Assembly: GCA_041686935.1 (NCBI GenBank)
Contig: JAWLCW010000006.1
Span: 1-64,000, forward strand
Length of the DNA stretch: 64,000 nucleotides
From: Mariniphaga sp041686935
Lineage (GTDB): Bacteria; Bacteroidota; Bacteroidia; Bacteroidales; Prolixibacteraceae
Direction: 5' to 3'
The notes below the pieces were generated by a model. The model was not told where the DNA came from and searched no databases. It saw nothing but the letters and a program-made list of their open reading frames with translations. Shown piece after piece: positions 8,747-17,625 of this stretch (positions are counted from its first letter, which is position 1; every line of letters starts with the position of its first letter). Made by a program: the position numbers and the translations under genes.

Positions 8747-8814
8747 TCCCGCAGATTGCGCAGAAAACCGCTGATATTTTTATTGTTCTGCGAAAATCTG
8801 CGAAATCTGCGGGA
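8747..8814. repeat. Inverted repeat (CGCAGATT family)
   Basis: Perfect 11-bp arms at 8747-8757 and 8804-8814 (TCCCGCAGATT and its complement) surround further degenerate CTGCGAAAAT units. It sits between convergent genes and probably serves as a shared transcription end. Confidence 0.7.
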
Positions 8815-8839
8815 GAATTTCTCTGTAGAGCCTAACAGT

Positions 8840-11389
8840 TTATTGCAGCATAAATTTCACAGTAATGCCGATGGTTTTCCCTTCATATTCAGGTATTTCA
8901 ATTTTACTGAGCTGATTGAATACGCGTTTAACCTCATTTTTTAACACCTCATTATTCTTATCTGTGAAGTTACTTTCGATAATATCGTCATCTTTATTCT
9001 TGTAACCTACTACCACTACTTCGTCCAGAAATACTTCTTCGCCGGAAGCTTTATCAGAAATTCTGACCACCTGGCCGCTGTTGTTTAACTCAATAAAAAG
9101 TTGAACTACACCTGTTTTATTTGCTTTCTGTGCCTCAACCGGATATTTAATGTTCCAGGCAATAAATTGTCTTAATTCCAGCTCCGATGTTATTTTATTC
9201 GTTTCAGTTTTTTGTTTGGATGTAATAATAATCACCCCGTTTTTACCTTTTTCACCATAAAGTTCTGTTGCTGATTCTCCTTTCAAAACATCAATTTTTT
9301 CAATATTTTCAGGAGAAACATCGTCGATATTGGGCACTTCTTTACCATCCAGTATGAAAAGAGGAAATTCACTTCCGGAGGACGATCTTAACTTCATATT
9401 TGATGAATTCTGAGGAGATATCAATTTGGAATTGTCAATTTTGCCTTGTAAAGATTTTGACGCAGCGTCTTTGGTCTGAATTATGATTACGCCATCTTTT
9501 CCCTTTTGTCCATAAATTGCTGCTGATGATGCTCTGTTTAATACATTAATTTTTTCGATATCATCCGGTGGAATGTCTTTGATACTGGTTGTTTCTTTGC
9601 CATCTAATATATATAGTGTGCCTGGAACAATAAGATTGCTTGCAACACTTTGCACTTTGGGGGTATAATCTTTCAATTCAAAATCAACAGGAATTCCATA
9701 ACCAACTACCTCCACCGGCTGACCATTTTGTTTTCCAGGGTTCCAGTTGGGTAAAGAACTTACCACGCGGACTGCTTCTTTATCCAAAGCCGGAAAAATA
9801 CCGCGGGCAACTTTTGCATCTGTTACTTTACCTTCTTTGGAAATTCTGAAGGTTACATATACACGTCCTTGAATCCCGTTTTCCTTTGCACTTTCAGGAT
9901 AATTTATACTTCTGGCAATGTATTGTTTTAATGCTTCTGCCCCACCCGGAAATTCGGGCATCTCTTCCGGCAGCCTGATTTCGTTCACCTGGCTGGATTG
10001 GATATTCGGTGTATTATTGGCAGGATTTTTTGTTTCACCGGAATTTTGGTTCATATTTCCGGCACCTAGGTTACTTCCAGATTTTGTTTGAATCATGATT
10101 ACGCCGTTTTTGCCTTTTTCTCCGTAATGTTTGGTGCCTGATTCACCTTTAAGCACATCAATACTTTTTATGTTGTCGGGATTTATGTCATCCAGGTTAC
10201 CCTGAAATTCTTCGCCGTCAACAATATAAAGCCTGTTCTCAGTTTCAAGCTGTACATCTATATTGTTTTTGCTATTTGTTTTTATTTCCAGTGTTTTGTA
10301 GCCACTTTTGCCGAAAACCAACGTTTCATTTCCGGCATCAAGCTGAATTTTAAAATCACCGTTTGAATCCGTTTTGACTGTATTTTGCGAACTAACAATT
10401 AAAATAGTAACCTCTTTTATGGGATTTCCTTCTTTATCTGTTACTTTCCCTTTTACGGTTTTTCCATCCTGTTCTACACTTTTTAATTCAAGTTGTGAAC
10501 TTTGTTGCTGAATAATTTCTGTTTTCACCTCGCGGTTCGAAAGCCCCATCACCAAAACGGCCAGCAGCGGCAGAAGTACAAGTTGTTTCAGGAGGGCAAA
10601 TCTGTTTTCGGTTTTCTTTTTCATCATGATGATTCGGTTTTTTAGTTGTGATCCGTTTAATGCGGTTAAAAATGGGGCCACGCCTTTTTTTTCGGCCAGG
10701 GCAACCATAGCCAGCTGGTATGTTTGCGGATCGTTGGTTTTTACAATTTCATGGTCAGTTTTGTATTCCAGGTTGTTTTTTACGGCATCTTTCAGCAGCC
10801 AGGCAAACGGATTAAACCATTGCAACAGGAAAAGAAGTTCTGTAACCAGAATGTCCAGCGTATGTTTTTCTTTTACGTGAATATTTTCGTGAGCCACAAT
10901 CATTTTAAGGTTTGGGCTGTTCAGCGTTTTTTCGGAAAGCACAATTTTGTTGAAAAACGAAAACGGATGGATATCCTTTTCGGTAACATGTACCCGGCTG
11001 CCAAAAAGATTTTTTACACGGCTTTTTCTTACCATCCGGATGGCGTTGAAATGGCCGGTCAGCAAATTCAGGAAAAATCCTGCAATTCCCAGTAAATACA
11101 TTCCGAACAAATAGTGTGGCCAAAGGGAGTAGGATTCAGAGAAGGTTTCAGATGCAATAGTAGACTGACTTATAAAGGCAAAACTGTTTACATCGGTTGC
11201 TGGCGCTTCGATGTAATTAACGGTGGTAAAAGTTATAAGCGGAATAATAAAACTCAGCACCAGCGAAACCGGCAGGTAAATGCGGTTGAAAACAAACTGT
11301 TTCCGGTTTTGAAACAGCGCCAGGTAGGCGATGTAAAATGCCCCGACTGCCAGGGCAGCTTTCCCGATAAAGATAAGGTAAGTTTCCAT
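8840..11389 (-). CDS. BlaR1-like M56 peptidase with TonB-C and three plug-like repeats
   Basis: An 849-residue membrane protein. Residues 1-285 form the M56 (BlaR1/MecR1) domain with four likely membrane helices and the zinc motif HENIH at 167-171. Then follow a carboxypeptidase-regulatory-like domain (about 312-372), a TonB-C domain (about 478-573) and a second TonB-C-like end (735-849). Three plug-like repeats, at 386-436, 591-640 and 676-725, each have a (Y/F)I(V/L)DG opening and a YG(E/Q)KGK(N/D)GVI close. The ATG at 11389 overlaps the blaI stop by one base (TGATG). In BlaR1 systems the peptidase transmits a wall-damage signal by causing loss of BlaI; here the ligand and regulon are unknown. 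Confidence 0.9.
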   Translation of the reverse strand: METYLIFIGKAALAVGAFYIAYLALFQNRKQFVFNRIYLPVSLVLSFIIPLITFTTVNYIEAPATDVNSFAFISQSTIASETFSESYSLWPHYLFGMYLLGIAGFFLNLLTGHFNAIRMVRKSRVKNLFGSRVHVTEKDIHPFSFFNKIVLSEKTLNSPNLKMIVAHENIHVKEKHTLDILVTELLFLLQWFNPFAWLLKDAVKNNLEYKTDHEIVKTNDPQTYQLAMVALAEKKGVAPFLTALNGSQLKNRIIMMKKKTENRFALLKQLVLLPLLAVLVMGLSNREVKTEIIQQQSSQLELKSVEQDGKTVKGKVTDKEGNPIKEVTILIVSSQNTVKTDSNGDFKIQLDAGNETLVFGKSGYKTLEIKTNSKNNIDVQLETENRLYIVDGEEFQGNLDDINPDNIKSIDVLKGESGTKHYGEKGKNGVIMIQTKSGSNLGAGNMNQNSGETKNPANNTPNIQSSQVNEIRLPEEMPEFPGGAEALKQYIARSINYPESAKENGIQGRVYVTFRISKEGKVTDAKVARGIFPALDKEAVRVVSSLPNWNPGKQNGQPVEVVGYGIPVDFELKDYTPKVQSVASNLIVPGTLYILDGKETTSIKDIPPDDIEKINVLNRASSAAIYGQKGKDGVIIIQTKDAASKSLQGKIDNSKLISPQNSSNMKLRSSSGSEFPLFILDGKEVPNIDDVSPENIEKIDVLKGESATELYGEKGKNGVIIITSKQKTETNKITSELELRQFIAWNIKYPVEAQKANKTGVVQLFIELNNSGQVVRISDKASGEEVFLDEVVVVGYKNKDDDIIESNFTDKNNEVLKNEVKRVFNQLSKIEIPEYEGKTIGITVKFMLQ

Positions 11390-11748
11390 CACTTTTTGTC
11401 TTGAATCATTTTTATCAGTTCTTCCAGCTCTTCGGACGAAAGGCCTTTCTCTTTTACAAAAAACGCCACCGCACTTTTGTACGAGTTATCGAAATAATCG
11501 CTCACCACCTGTTTCATAAACGAACGGCGGTATTCTTCTTTCGACAACAGCGGAAAATACTGGTAGGTATTTCCGTACTGAGTGTAGCCCACAATACCTT
11601 TGTCCTGCAGCAATCGCACCAGCGACGAAACCGTGTTATAATGCGGCTTCGGATCGTCGTATTCTTCAATAATATCTTTTACGAACGCTTTTTTCAACCG
11701 CCAGAGGATTTTCATCACCTCTTCTTCTTTTCGTGTAAGTTTTTTCAT
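11389..11748 (-). CDS. BlaI/MecI-family transcriptional repressor
   Basis: A winged-helix repressor of 119 residues from the ATG at 11748 (MKKLTRKEEEVMKILW); the frame extends 12 codons further without family similarity. The recognition region YNTVSSLVRLLQDKG is typical of BlaI/MecI. It is followed by the M56 sensor in a TGATG-coupled pair, the standard arrangement for this two-gene signalling unit. Three short dyads upstream at 11891-11935 are candidate operators. Confidence 0.92.
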   Translation of the reverse strand: MKKLTRKEEEVMKILWRLKKAFVKDIIEEYDDPKPHYNTVSSLVRLLQDKGIVGYTQYGNTYQYFPLLSKEEYRRSFMKQVVSDYFDNSYKSAVAFFVKEKGLSSEELEELIKMIQDKK

Positions 11749-11796
11749 TTTGCAGATATTTAAACTTTTAGACACAAGTACCAAGACAATTTATTG

Positions 11797-11878
11797 TGTC
11801 ATTTCGAGTCCCGGTATTCCCGGGCGAGAAATCTGTTAATCTAAAACAGATTTCTACTCCTGTATCGTCGAAATGACA
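11797..11878. repeat. Nested inverted repeat (GTCATTTCGA family) in the blaI leader
   Basis: The outer arms TGTCATTTCGA (11797-11807) and its complement (11868-11878) are perfect over 11 bp. A second perfect 11-bp stem lies inside (11827-11837 with 11845-11855). Elements of this form are widespread between genes in Bacteroidota. It lies between the putative operator and blaI and so would be part of the blaI leader RNA. Confidence 0.75.
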
Positions 11879-11890
11879 AAACAAAAATAC

Positions 11891-11935
11891 AACTGATTTT
11901 TCAGTTACGCAACTATTTTTTCAGTTTTTTAACTG
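11891..11935 (-). promoter_or_regulatory. Candidate BlaI operator cluster
   Basis: Overlapping dyads built from AACTGA/TCAGTT: 11891-11906 (perfect, four-base spacer), 11911-11926 (one change) and 11922-11935 (CAGTT-4-AACTG). They lie about 145-190 bases upstream of the blaI start. BlaI-type repressors bind short dyads and usually control their own operon; the assignment is inference from position and symmetry. The remaining DNA to 12096 is AT-rich with nothing else identified. Confidence 0.45.
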
Positions 11936-12096
11936 TAAAATTCGTTTTTAAACTTAATTATTTGATTAACAGATATTTTATAACATTGAGGAAAATGGAT
12001 TTTTCAGGGAATTGATTTGTTTTTTGTGGAAATTCTTTTGACTCCGCTGTTCTTAGGGTGTCACCGCTCCGTACGAGAAAAATGGCAGGGTTAGCG

Positions 12097-13548
12097 TCAC
12101 AAAAGCGGGCTTACCAAATGAGCCAGCGATTCCCGGAGTTTGAAATGCCATTTTCGCTGTTTCCATTCAGTCAGTTTAATTTCGCGGCTGTTTTTAAGGT
12201 CGGCTTTAAACTGTTTTTCCAGCTCCGCGGTAAAAACCTCGTCGTAAATAAATGCATTCACCTCAAAATTGGTTTCCAGGCTGCGGAAATCGAGGTTGGT
12301 GGTACCAACGGTGGAAAACACTTTGTCAACAATGAGGTATTTGCTGTGAATAAATCCGGTTTGATAGAAGAAAACGCGGACCCCGGCTTCCAGCAATTCT
12401 TCTATATAGGAGAATGAACTCCAGTGCGGGATAACAGAATCGGATTTCTCCGGCATCAAAATCCGCACATCAACATTGCTGAGCGCTGCTGTTTTTAGTG
12501 CATAAATAATTTCCAGCGGAGGCATTAAATAAGGCGTTGCAATGTAAACTCTTGATTTGGCGCCGGCCAGTGCCACAAAAAATGCCTGGCTAATGCTATC
12601 CCAATCGGAGTCTGGACCGCTGGCCGAAATTTGTACAGGAGTTCCGTTTGTTTCTTTCAAAACCGGGAAATATTTTCGCCCGGTAAGATTCTCGTGAATT
12701 ACAAAATACCAGTCTGCCGAAAAAACCATTTGTAAACAGCCCACAGCATCGCCTTCAATCTTTAGGTGAGTATCGCGCCACGGACCAATTTCTTTCACTC
12801 CTTTTAAATAGCGATCGGCAAAATTAATTCCTCCGGTAAAACCGGTTTTTCCGTCAATCACTACTATTTTCCTGTGGTTTCGGTAATTTACCCTTGAAGT
12901 AAGCCGCGGAAAACGGACCTCCATAAATGAATAAATTTCGACACCATTATTGCGAAGTTCTCCAATAAATTTATTGCCTAAACTCCAGCTTCCCACATCA
13001 TCAATAATCACACGAACTTCCACTCCCTGCCGGCTTTTTTCTATTAAAAGATTTTTCAACCGGTTTCCTATTTTGTCATCATCAATAATATAATATTCCA
13101 GATGGATATGGTGTTTTGCTTTTTCAATTGCCTGAAAAATAGCACTATAGGTTTCCTCGGCGTTGTTTAAAACCTTTAGATTATTACCGGTTGTAAGAAG
13201 TGCATTTGAGTTTTTCAGCAACAACCTGATGATGTTTTCCTTTTCGCGCACTATGGGAGCAAGCTTTTGAAGCGATTGTTCAAACTGGCGTAATTGTTTG
13301 AATGATAATTGTCGGTAGCGATTGAGGCTTTTCAGGCCTTTGCGCGAATAGAGTTTCTTTTTACGGTATTCCTGACCGAAAAACAGATAAAACACCACTC
13401 CGAAAACCGGGAGTAGTATCAGCGCCAGCACCCAGGCAGCCGTTTTAAATGGTGACCGCTTTTCCAAAATTATCAATATGGCCACAGGAATAGCTGTAAC
13501 CAAAAAAATCAGTGAAAAAAACGACCAAAAATCCAATCCGAACCACAT
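12097..13548 (-). CDS. cls: Cardiolipin synthase (phospholipase D family)
   Basis: A 483-residue inner-membrane enzyme that joins two phosphatidylglycerols into cardiolipin. It has two N-terminal membrane helices (about 6-28 and 37-57) and both HKD motifs: His225/Lys227/Asp232 in HRKIVVIDG and His401/Lys403/Asp408 in HSKYLIVD. Length and architecture match standard bacterial Cls. It is transcribed alone. Confidence 0.94.
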   Translation of the reverse strand: MWFGLDFWSFFSLIFLVTAIPVAILIILEKRSPFKTAAWVLALILLPVFGVVFYLFFGQEYRKKKLYSRKGLKSLNRYRQLSFKQLRQFEQSLQKLAPIVREKENIIRLLLKNSNALLTTGNNLKVLNNAEETYSAIFQAIEKAKHHIHLEYYIIDDDKIGNRLKNLLIEKSRQGVEVRVIIDDVGSWSLGNKFIGELRNNGVEIYSFMEVRFPRLTSRVNYRNHRKIVVIDGKTGFTGGINFADRYLKGVKEIGPWRDTHLKIEGDAVGCLQMVFSADWYFVIHENLTGRKYFPVLKETNGTPVQISASGPDSDWDSISQAFFVALAGAKSRVYIATPYLMPPLEIIYALKTAALSNVDVRILMPEKSDSVIPHWSSFSYIEELLEAGVRVFFYQTGFIHSKYLIVDKVFSTVGTTNLDFRSLETNFEVNAFIYDEVFTAELEKQFKADLKNSREIKLTEWKQRKWHFKLRESLAHLVSPLL

Positions 13549-13659
13549 ATTGAAAATATTTTTAGGTTGCCGTGTTAAAATTCATAAAAATTCATTGTAA
13601 AAACAATTTTGGGATTAAATTCGTAATATAAATTGTTCGGAAACTATATGGAGAATGCT

Positions 13660-14076
13660 ATGAAACAGTTATTGTTTTTATTTACCGCACTGATTTTTAT
13701 AATTGCCTGTTCAACCCAGAAAGGTATTGTAAAAATTGAGGAAACCAAGGAAGAGGTTGCAGTTGAGGATTCGTTGCAATATGAGCTGATTGTGTTCGAT
13801 CCAAAGTTTGAAACATGGTATATGATTCAAAATTCGCCGGCAAAATACCGTTCGCAGGAATATTATGAGAATTGGAACCGGCAATATGTTTCAGCCTGGA
13901 ATTACAATTCGACTCAGGCCGGAAAAAGATCATTTTTTGAACCTATTGTGGGGTATCAACCCAATGTGGATTATGGTTTTGAATTGAACCATAAACTTTT
14001 TTATTTTTTCCAGTATGTGGAACGGATTCTAAAAATAGAAATTATGCCGGGGGGTCCAAAGAGTGTGACGTTTTAG
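13660..14076 (+). CDS. Small lipoprotein, possibly DUF6146
   Basis: A 138-residue lipoprotein with signal MKQLLFLFTALIFIIAC. The mature part contains YELIVFDPKFETWY and YYENWNRQYVSAWN, which resemble a small Bacteroidota family I recall as DUF6146; this identification is tentative. ATG codons at 13648 and 13660 are both possible starts. The 3' end overlaps the convergent ribD by 35 bases. Confidence 0.75.
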   Translation: MKQLLFLFTALIFIIACSTQKGIVKIEETKEEVAVEDSLQYELIVFDPKFETWYMIQNSPAKYRSQEYYENWNRQYVSAWNYNSTQAGKRSFFEPIVGYQPNVDYGFELNHKLFYFFQYVERILKIEIMPGGPKSVTF

Positions 14077-15118
14077 TCTGGTTGAAAAAAACATATAGCC
14101 GGTCGTTACCAAACATTTCAAATTCAATCTGTTGTCCTCTTATTCGTGGAGCTTCTATTCCGGAGTAAAAGAATTTATTTCCGGCAAATACATGAGTTTC
14201 ATCCCAAAGCCCGGTCTGGATAAAGCTTTCCAAAAGTTGTTTGCCACCTTCAACAATAAGTGAAAGAATTTTTCGATTGTACAATTCAGAAAGAATCTGG
14301 TGAATGATTTCATTATTAAAGTCAATTTGAATCCACTCAACTGATTCATTTTCGCCATTTTTTATCGAATTGAAAACCAGAGTTTTTTGAGTTCCGTCGA
14401 AAAGGTTCAGGGTTTCAGGTAACCGAAGGTTTTTATCAATAACTGCCCGCACGGGGTTTTTCCCTTGCCAGTGGCGAACAGTTAGCGAAGGGTTGTCTTT
14501 TTCTGCCGTGTTTGTGCCGACCAGAATGGCTTCTTCTTCCGAACGGATTTTATGTACCAGCCTGAGAGCCAAATCTCCGGTTATCCAGGTGGGTTCTCCA
14601 AAATCTTCCCTGTTCCGGTCAATGTCAATAAATCCGTCGGGTGTTTGCGCCCATTTCAAAATAATGTACGGTCGTTTTTTTTCATGAAAGGTAAAAAACC
14701 GCTTGTTTAATTCTCTGCATTCCTTTTTCATCATCCCCACTTCCACTTCAATGCCGGCTTTACGAAGCTTATCAATTCCTTTTCCGGCAACCTCTGAAAA
14801 CGGATCGATAGTACCGATTACCACCCGCGGAATCTGTTTTTCCAGTATCAAATCGGTGCAGGGCGGAGTAAGTCCATGATGCGCACAGGGTTCCAGCGAA
14901 ACGTAAAGGGTACTTTCTTTTAATAATTCGGGATTCTCAACCGAATTTACGGCATTCACTTCGGCGTGCGATTCGCCGTATTTTTGATGAAAACCTTCCC
15001 CGATAATTTTTCCCCGGCAAACAATTACACAACCCACCATCGGGTTGGGCGCCACGTTACCTGCACCCAACCGGGCCAGTTCAATGCAGCGATTCATGTA
15101 TTTTTTGTTTGTTTCCAT
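14042..15118 (-). CDS. ribD: Bifunctional riboflavin deaminase/reductase RibD
   Basis: RibD carries out the deamination and side-chain reduction steps of riboflavin synthesis. The protein is 358 residues from the ATG at 15118. The deaminase zinc site is His51/Glu53 (HAEV) with Cys78 and Cys87 in EPCAHHGLTPPC. The C-terminal half is the reductase domain (WITG near 180, VEGG near 304). It is divergent from prmC with 41 bases between starts, and its 3' end overlaps a convergent lipoprotein gene. Confidence 0.95.
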   Translation of the reverse strand: METNKKYMNRCIELARLGAGNVAPNPMVGCVIVCRGKIIGEGFHQKYGESHAEVNAVNSVENPELLKESTLYVSLEPCAHHGLTPPCTDLILEKQIPRVVIGTIDPFSEVAGKGIDKLRKAGIEVEVGMMKKECRELNKRFFTFHEKKRPYIILKWAQTPDGFIDIDRNREDFGEPTWITGDLALRLVHKIRSEEEAILVGTNTAEKDNPSLTVRHWQGKNPVRAVIDKNLRLPETLNLFDGTQKTLVFNSIKNGENESVEWIQIDFNNEIIHQILSELYNRKILSLIVEGGKQLLESFIQTGLWDETHVFAGNKFFYSGIEAPRIRGQQIEFEMFGNDRLYVFFNQTKTSHSLDPPA

Positions 15119-15159
15119 TTCCCTGGAAAAAGTATCTTTACCCTGCCAAAAGTAACACA

Positions 15160-15999
15160 ATGAAGGCGACTATTCAATACATTAAAAAAGAATTAACCGG
15201 TTTGTATCCGGAAACTGAAATAAAAGCATTTACAAGAGTAATTCTGGAGCATGTTTGCGGACTGGATTACACAGCCCAGATTCTGATGCGCGAAGACAGA
15301 ATAGATTCTCGATACAACGAGATGATTACAAAAATTGTAACAAGGTTAAAAAAATACGAACCCATACAGTACATTTTTGAAGAAACTGAATTTTTTGGGT
15401 TGAAACTCCATGTGAATCATTCAGTTTTAATTCCACGGCCTGAAACTGAGGAATTGCTCCACTGGATTATTGAAACAAAAATTTCAGATGCTTCCCGGTT
15501 AATTGATATTGGAACCGGAAGTGGTTGCATTGCGCTGAGCTTGAAAAAACAATTCCCGGAAGCAACTGTTACTGCCGTTGATATTTCTATAGATGCAATT
15601 GAAATTGCTCGCAGGAATGCTTCGAAAAATAATCTGGAGGTAAGTTTTCTTCATGCAGACATCTTAAAATGGGAAAAATACAATTGGAAAAATTACGACC
15701 TGATTGTAAGTAATCCGCCCTATGTAAGAGAATCGGAAAAAGCAGCAATGTTTTCGAATGTATTAAAATTTGAGCCAGGCGGGGCGCTGTTTGTACCCGA
15801 CTCCGATCCATTGTTGTTTTATCGTAAAATTGCTTCTTTTGCTCAACAATATCTGAATACTAACGGGTGGTTGTTTTTCGAAATAAATGAAAAACTGGGG
15901 AGAGAAACAGAACAGATTCTGGAAAAAACGGGGTTCCGGGCAATAGAAATAAAAAATGATCTGTTTGGAAAGGAACGCATGTTGAGGTGCCGGAAATGA
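15160..15999 (+). CDS. prmC: Release factor glutamine methyltransferase PrmC/HemK
   Basis: PrmC methylates the glutamine of the GGQ motif in peptide release factors. The 280-residue protein has an N-terminal helical domain, the SAM-binding IDIGTGSGCIAL near 115-126 and the catalytic NPPY at 185-188. A TATCTTTA sequence about 30 bases upstream of the ATG could be its -7 box. The start was placed at the ATG because the upstream extension runs into ribD coding DNA. Confidence 0.95.
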   Translation: MKATIQYIKKELTGLYPETEIKAFTRVILEHVCGLDYTAQILMREDRIDSRYNEMITKIVTRLKKYEPIQYIFEETEFFGLKLHVNHSVLIPRPETEELLHWIIETKISDASRLIDIGTGSGCIALSLKKQFPEATVTAVDISIDAIEIARRNASKNNLEVSFLHADILKWEKYNWKNYDLIVSNPPYVRESEKAAMFSNVLKFEPGGALFVPDSDPLLFYRKIASFAQQYLNTNGWLFFEINEKLGRETEQILEKTGFRAIEIKNDLFGKERMLRCRK

Positions 16000-16078
16000 T
16001 ATTTTTCAGGAAAGTTTCTGTATTTCTCAAAAACTTTGGCATTTTTACAAAATTGAAAAGGGATTTTTAAACACAGCA

Positions 16079-17146
16079 GTGAGAAAACTTGTAAAATTGA
16101 TACTGATAAGCCTTAATGTGCTGGCAGCGCTGGCACTGTTAACTGCATACCTTTCCGGTTATATTTCACCAGAAAAGTTCTGGATTCCCTCATTTTTTGG
16201 TCTGGCTTATCCGGTGATTCTGGGGTTGAATGTTTTTTTTATGGTACTCTGGCTAATTACCAGTCCGCGTTACATTTTAATTTCGCTTTTAACTATTCTG
16301 GCCGGATGGGGTTTTGTTACGCGGTTTGTTCAATTGCAGGGAAAAACGATTGAACAGAGCGAAATAAAAATTCTTTCATACAATGTGCATCATTTCAGAG
16401 GGGCCGGTGAACTTTCCCCAAAGCAGACTGCGGAGGAAATTATTCGGTTTATTGAAAAAGAAAAACCCGACATTGTTTGCCTTCAGGAAGCAAGACTGAG
16501 GCAAAACGATATTTTTAATATGGCAAAAACAGTTGAGGAACTTGATTTTATTAACCACTACCAGTTTGCCCGTACCAGCAGCACATTTGGTTCGGTCACA
16601 TTAACCCGGTTCCCGATTGTTAACATGGATGAAATCCGTTTTGAAAATTCCCGCAACATTACTATTTATACCGACATACTGATTGGAACAGATACGGTCA
16701 GGGTATTTAATGTGCATCTGCATTCTTACGGGATCGACCCAAAAAATTATTCCATTATCGATTCAGGCGTTACTACTGAAGAAGATTTAAAAGAAGCAAG
16801 GGAAATGGGTTCAAAACTAAAAAGGGGGTTTAAAATGCGGGCAAGTCAGGTGGAAACAATTCGCAAAATAATGGACGAATCACCTTATCCGGTCATTCTA
16901 TGCGGCGATTTGAACGAAACGTCCACATCATTTGCCTACCAGCAGTTGCGAAACGGTTTAAAAGATGCGTTTGTGGGTTCGGGAAAAGGAATAGGCCGTA
17001 CTTTCGTTAATAAATTGCCTGCTTTGCGCATCGACTATATTTTCCACAGCCCTGTTTTTGAGTCGTATAACTTCCAGACCCATGATTTCCGCCACTCCGA
17101 CCACCTGCCGGTTTCAACAGTACTGGTAAAAAAATCACGGGAATAA
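16079..17146 (+). CDS. Membrane-anchored endonuclease/exonuclease/phosphatase-fold protein
   Basis: A 355-residue protein with about three N-terminal membrane helices (residues 5-85) and an EEP-fold domain behind them. Catalytic motifs are SYNVHHFRG, CLQEARL, ILCGDLNETSTS and RHSDHLPV. Similar Bacteroidota proteins are annotated only as EEP family; the substrate could be a nucleic acid or a phosphoester. The start is a GTG at 16079, because no in-frame ATG precedes the first membrane helix. Confidence 0.85.
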   Translation: MRKLVKLILISLNVLAALALLTAYLSGYISPEKFWIPSFFGLAYPVILGLNVFFMVLWLITSPRYILISLLTILAGWGFVTRFVQLQGKTIEQSEIKILSYNVHHFRGAGELSPKQTAEEIIRFIEKEKPDIVCLQEARLRQNDIFNMAKTVEELDFINHYQFARTSSTFGSVTLTRFPIVNMDEIRFENSRNITIYTDILIGTDTVRVFNVHLHSYGIDPKNYSIIDSGVTTEEDLKEAREMGSKLKRGFKMRASQVETIRKIMDESPYPVILCGDLNETSTSFAYQQLRNGLKDAFVGSGKGIGRTFVNKLPALRIDYIFHSPVFESYNFQTHDFRHSDHLPVSTVLVKKSRE

Positions 17147-17213
17147 TCGACGCAACCTTTTTTACCCGTTTTGAATCATTCAATTGGTGATTTTAAATTT
17201 AATCCGGTATGCA

Positions 17214-17624
17214 ATGAAAATAACCCGAAATCTGATTATTTCAGTTTGGCTGATTTTTTTGGCAGGTAACTTTTCTTCCTGCAAAAAAAATGTCGCAGAT
17301 TATCAATATTTTCTGATTAAGATTGACAGCGTTTCCATTCCCGAATCAATTTTCGCAAAACAGCCTTTTGATGTGGAATTTTACGGTTATATCGGGCACA
17401 ACGGTTGTTACAGTTTCAGTGAGTTTGTTTCTGAAACACAATCCAAAACCATCCGGGTTGAAGCCTGGGGAAAACTGAATCTTGGATCAAAAATTTGTAC
17501 TGATGTAATGGTAGGTTTGCAAGGTGAAAAATTAAACATTTTTATTAATGAAGCCGGAAGTTATAAACTGTTGATAAAACAACCCGATGGAACTTTTTTG
17601 GAAAGGCAGATTTTGGTTGAATGA
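17214..17624 (+). CDS. Hypothetical lipoprotein
   Basis: A 136-residue protein with a signal sequence ending in FSSC, so likely lipidated. The body looks like a small beta-sandwich and includes HNGCYSFSEF. I do not recognise a family. It converges on ribF with only one base between the coding regions. Confidence 0.7.
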   Translation: MKITRNLIISVWLIFLAGNFSSCKKNVADYQYFLIKIDSVSIPESIFAKQPFDVEFYGYIGHNGCYSFSEFVSETQSKTIRVEAWGKLNLGSKICTDVMVGLQGEKLNIFINEAGSYKLLIKQPDGTFLERQILVE

Positions 17625-17625
17625 G

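Noticed and set aside
8756..8944. 62-codon frame MRRKPLIFLLFCENLRNL over the intergenic repeat
   Set aside because: It is a translation of the CGCAGATT-type palindrome; such frames recur wherever this repeat occurs.
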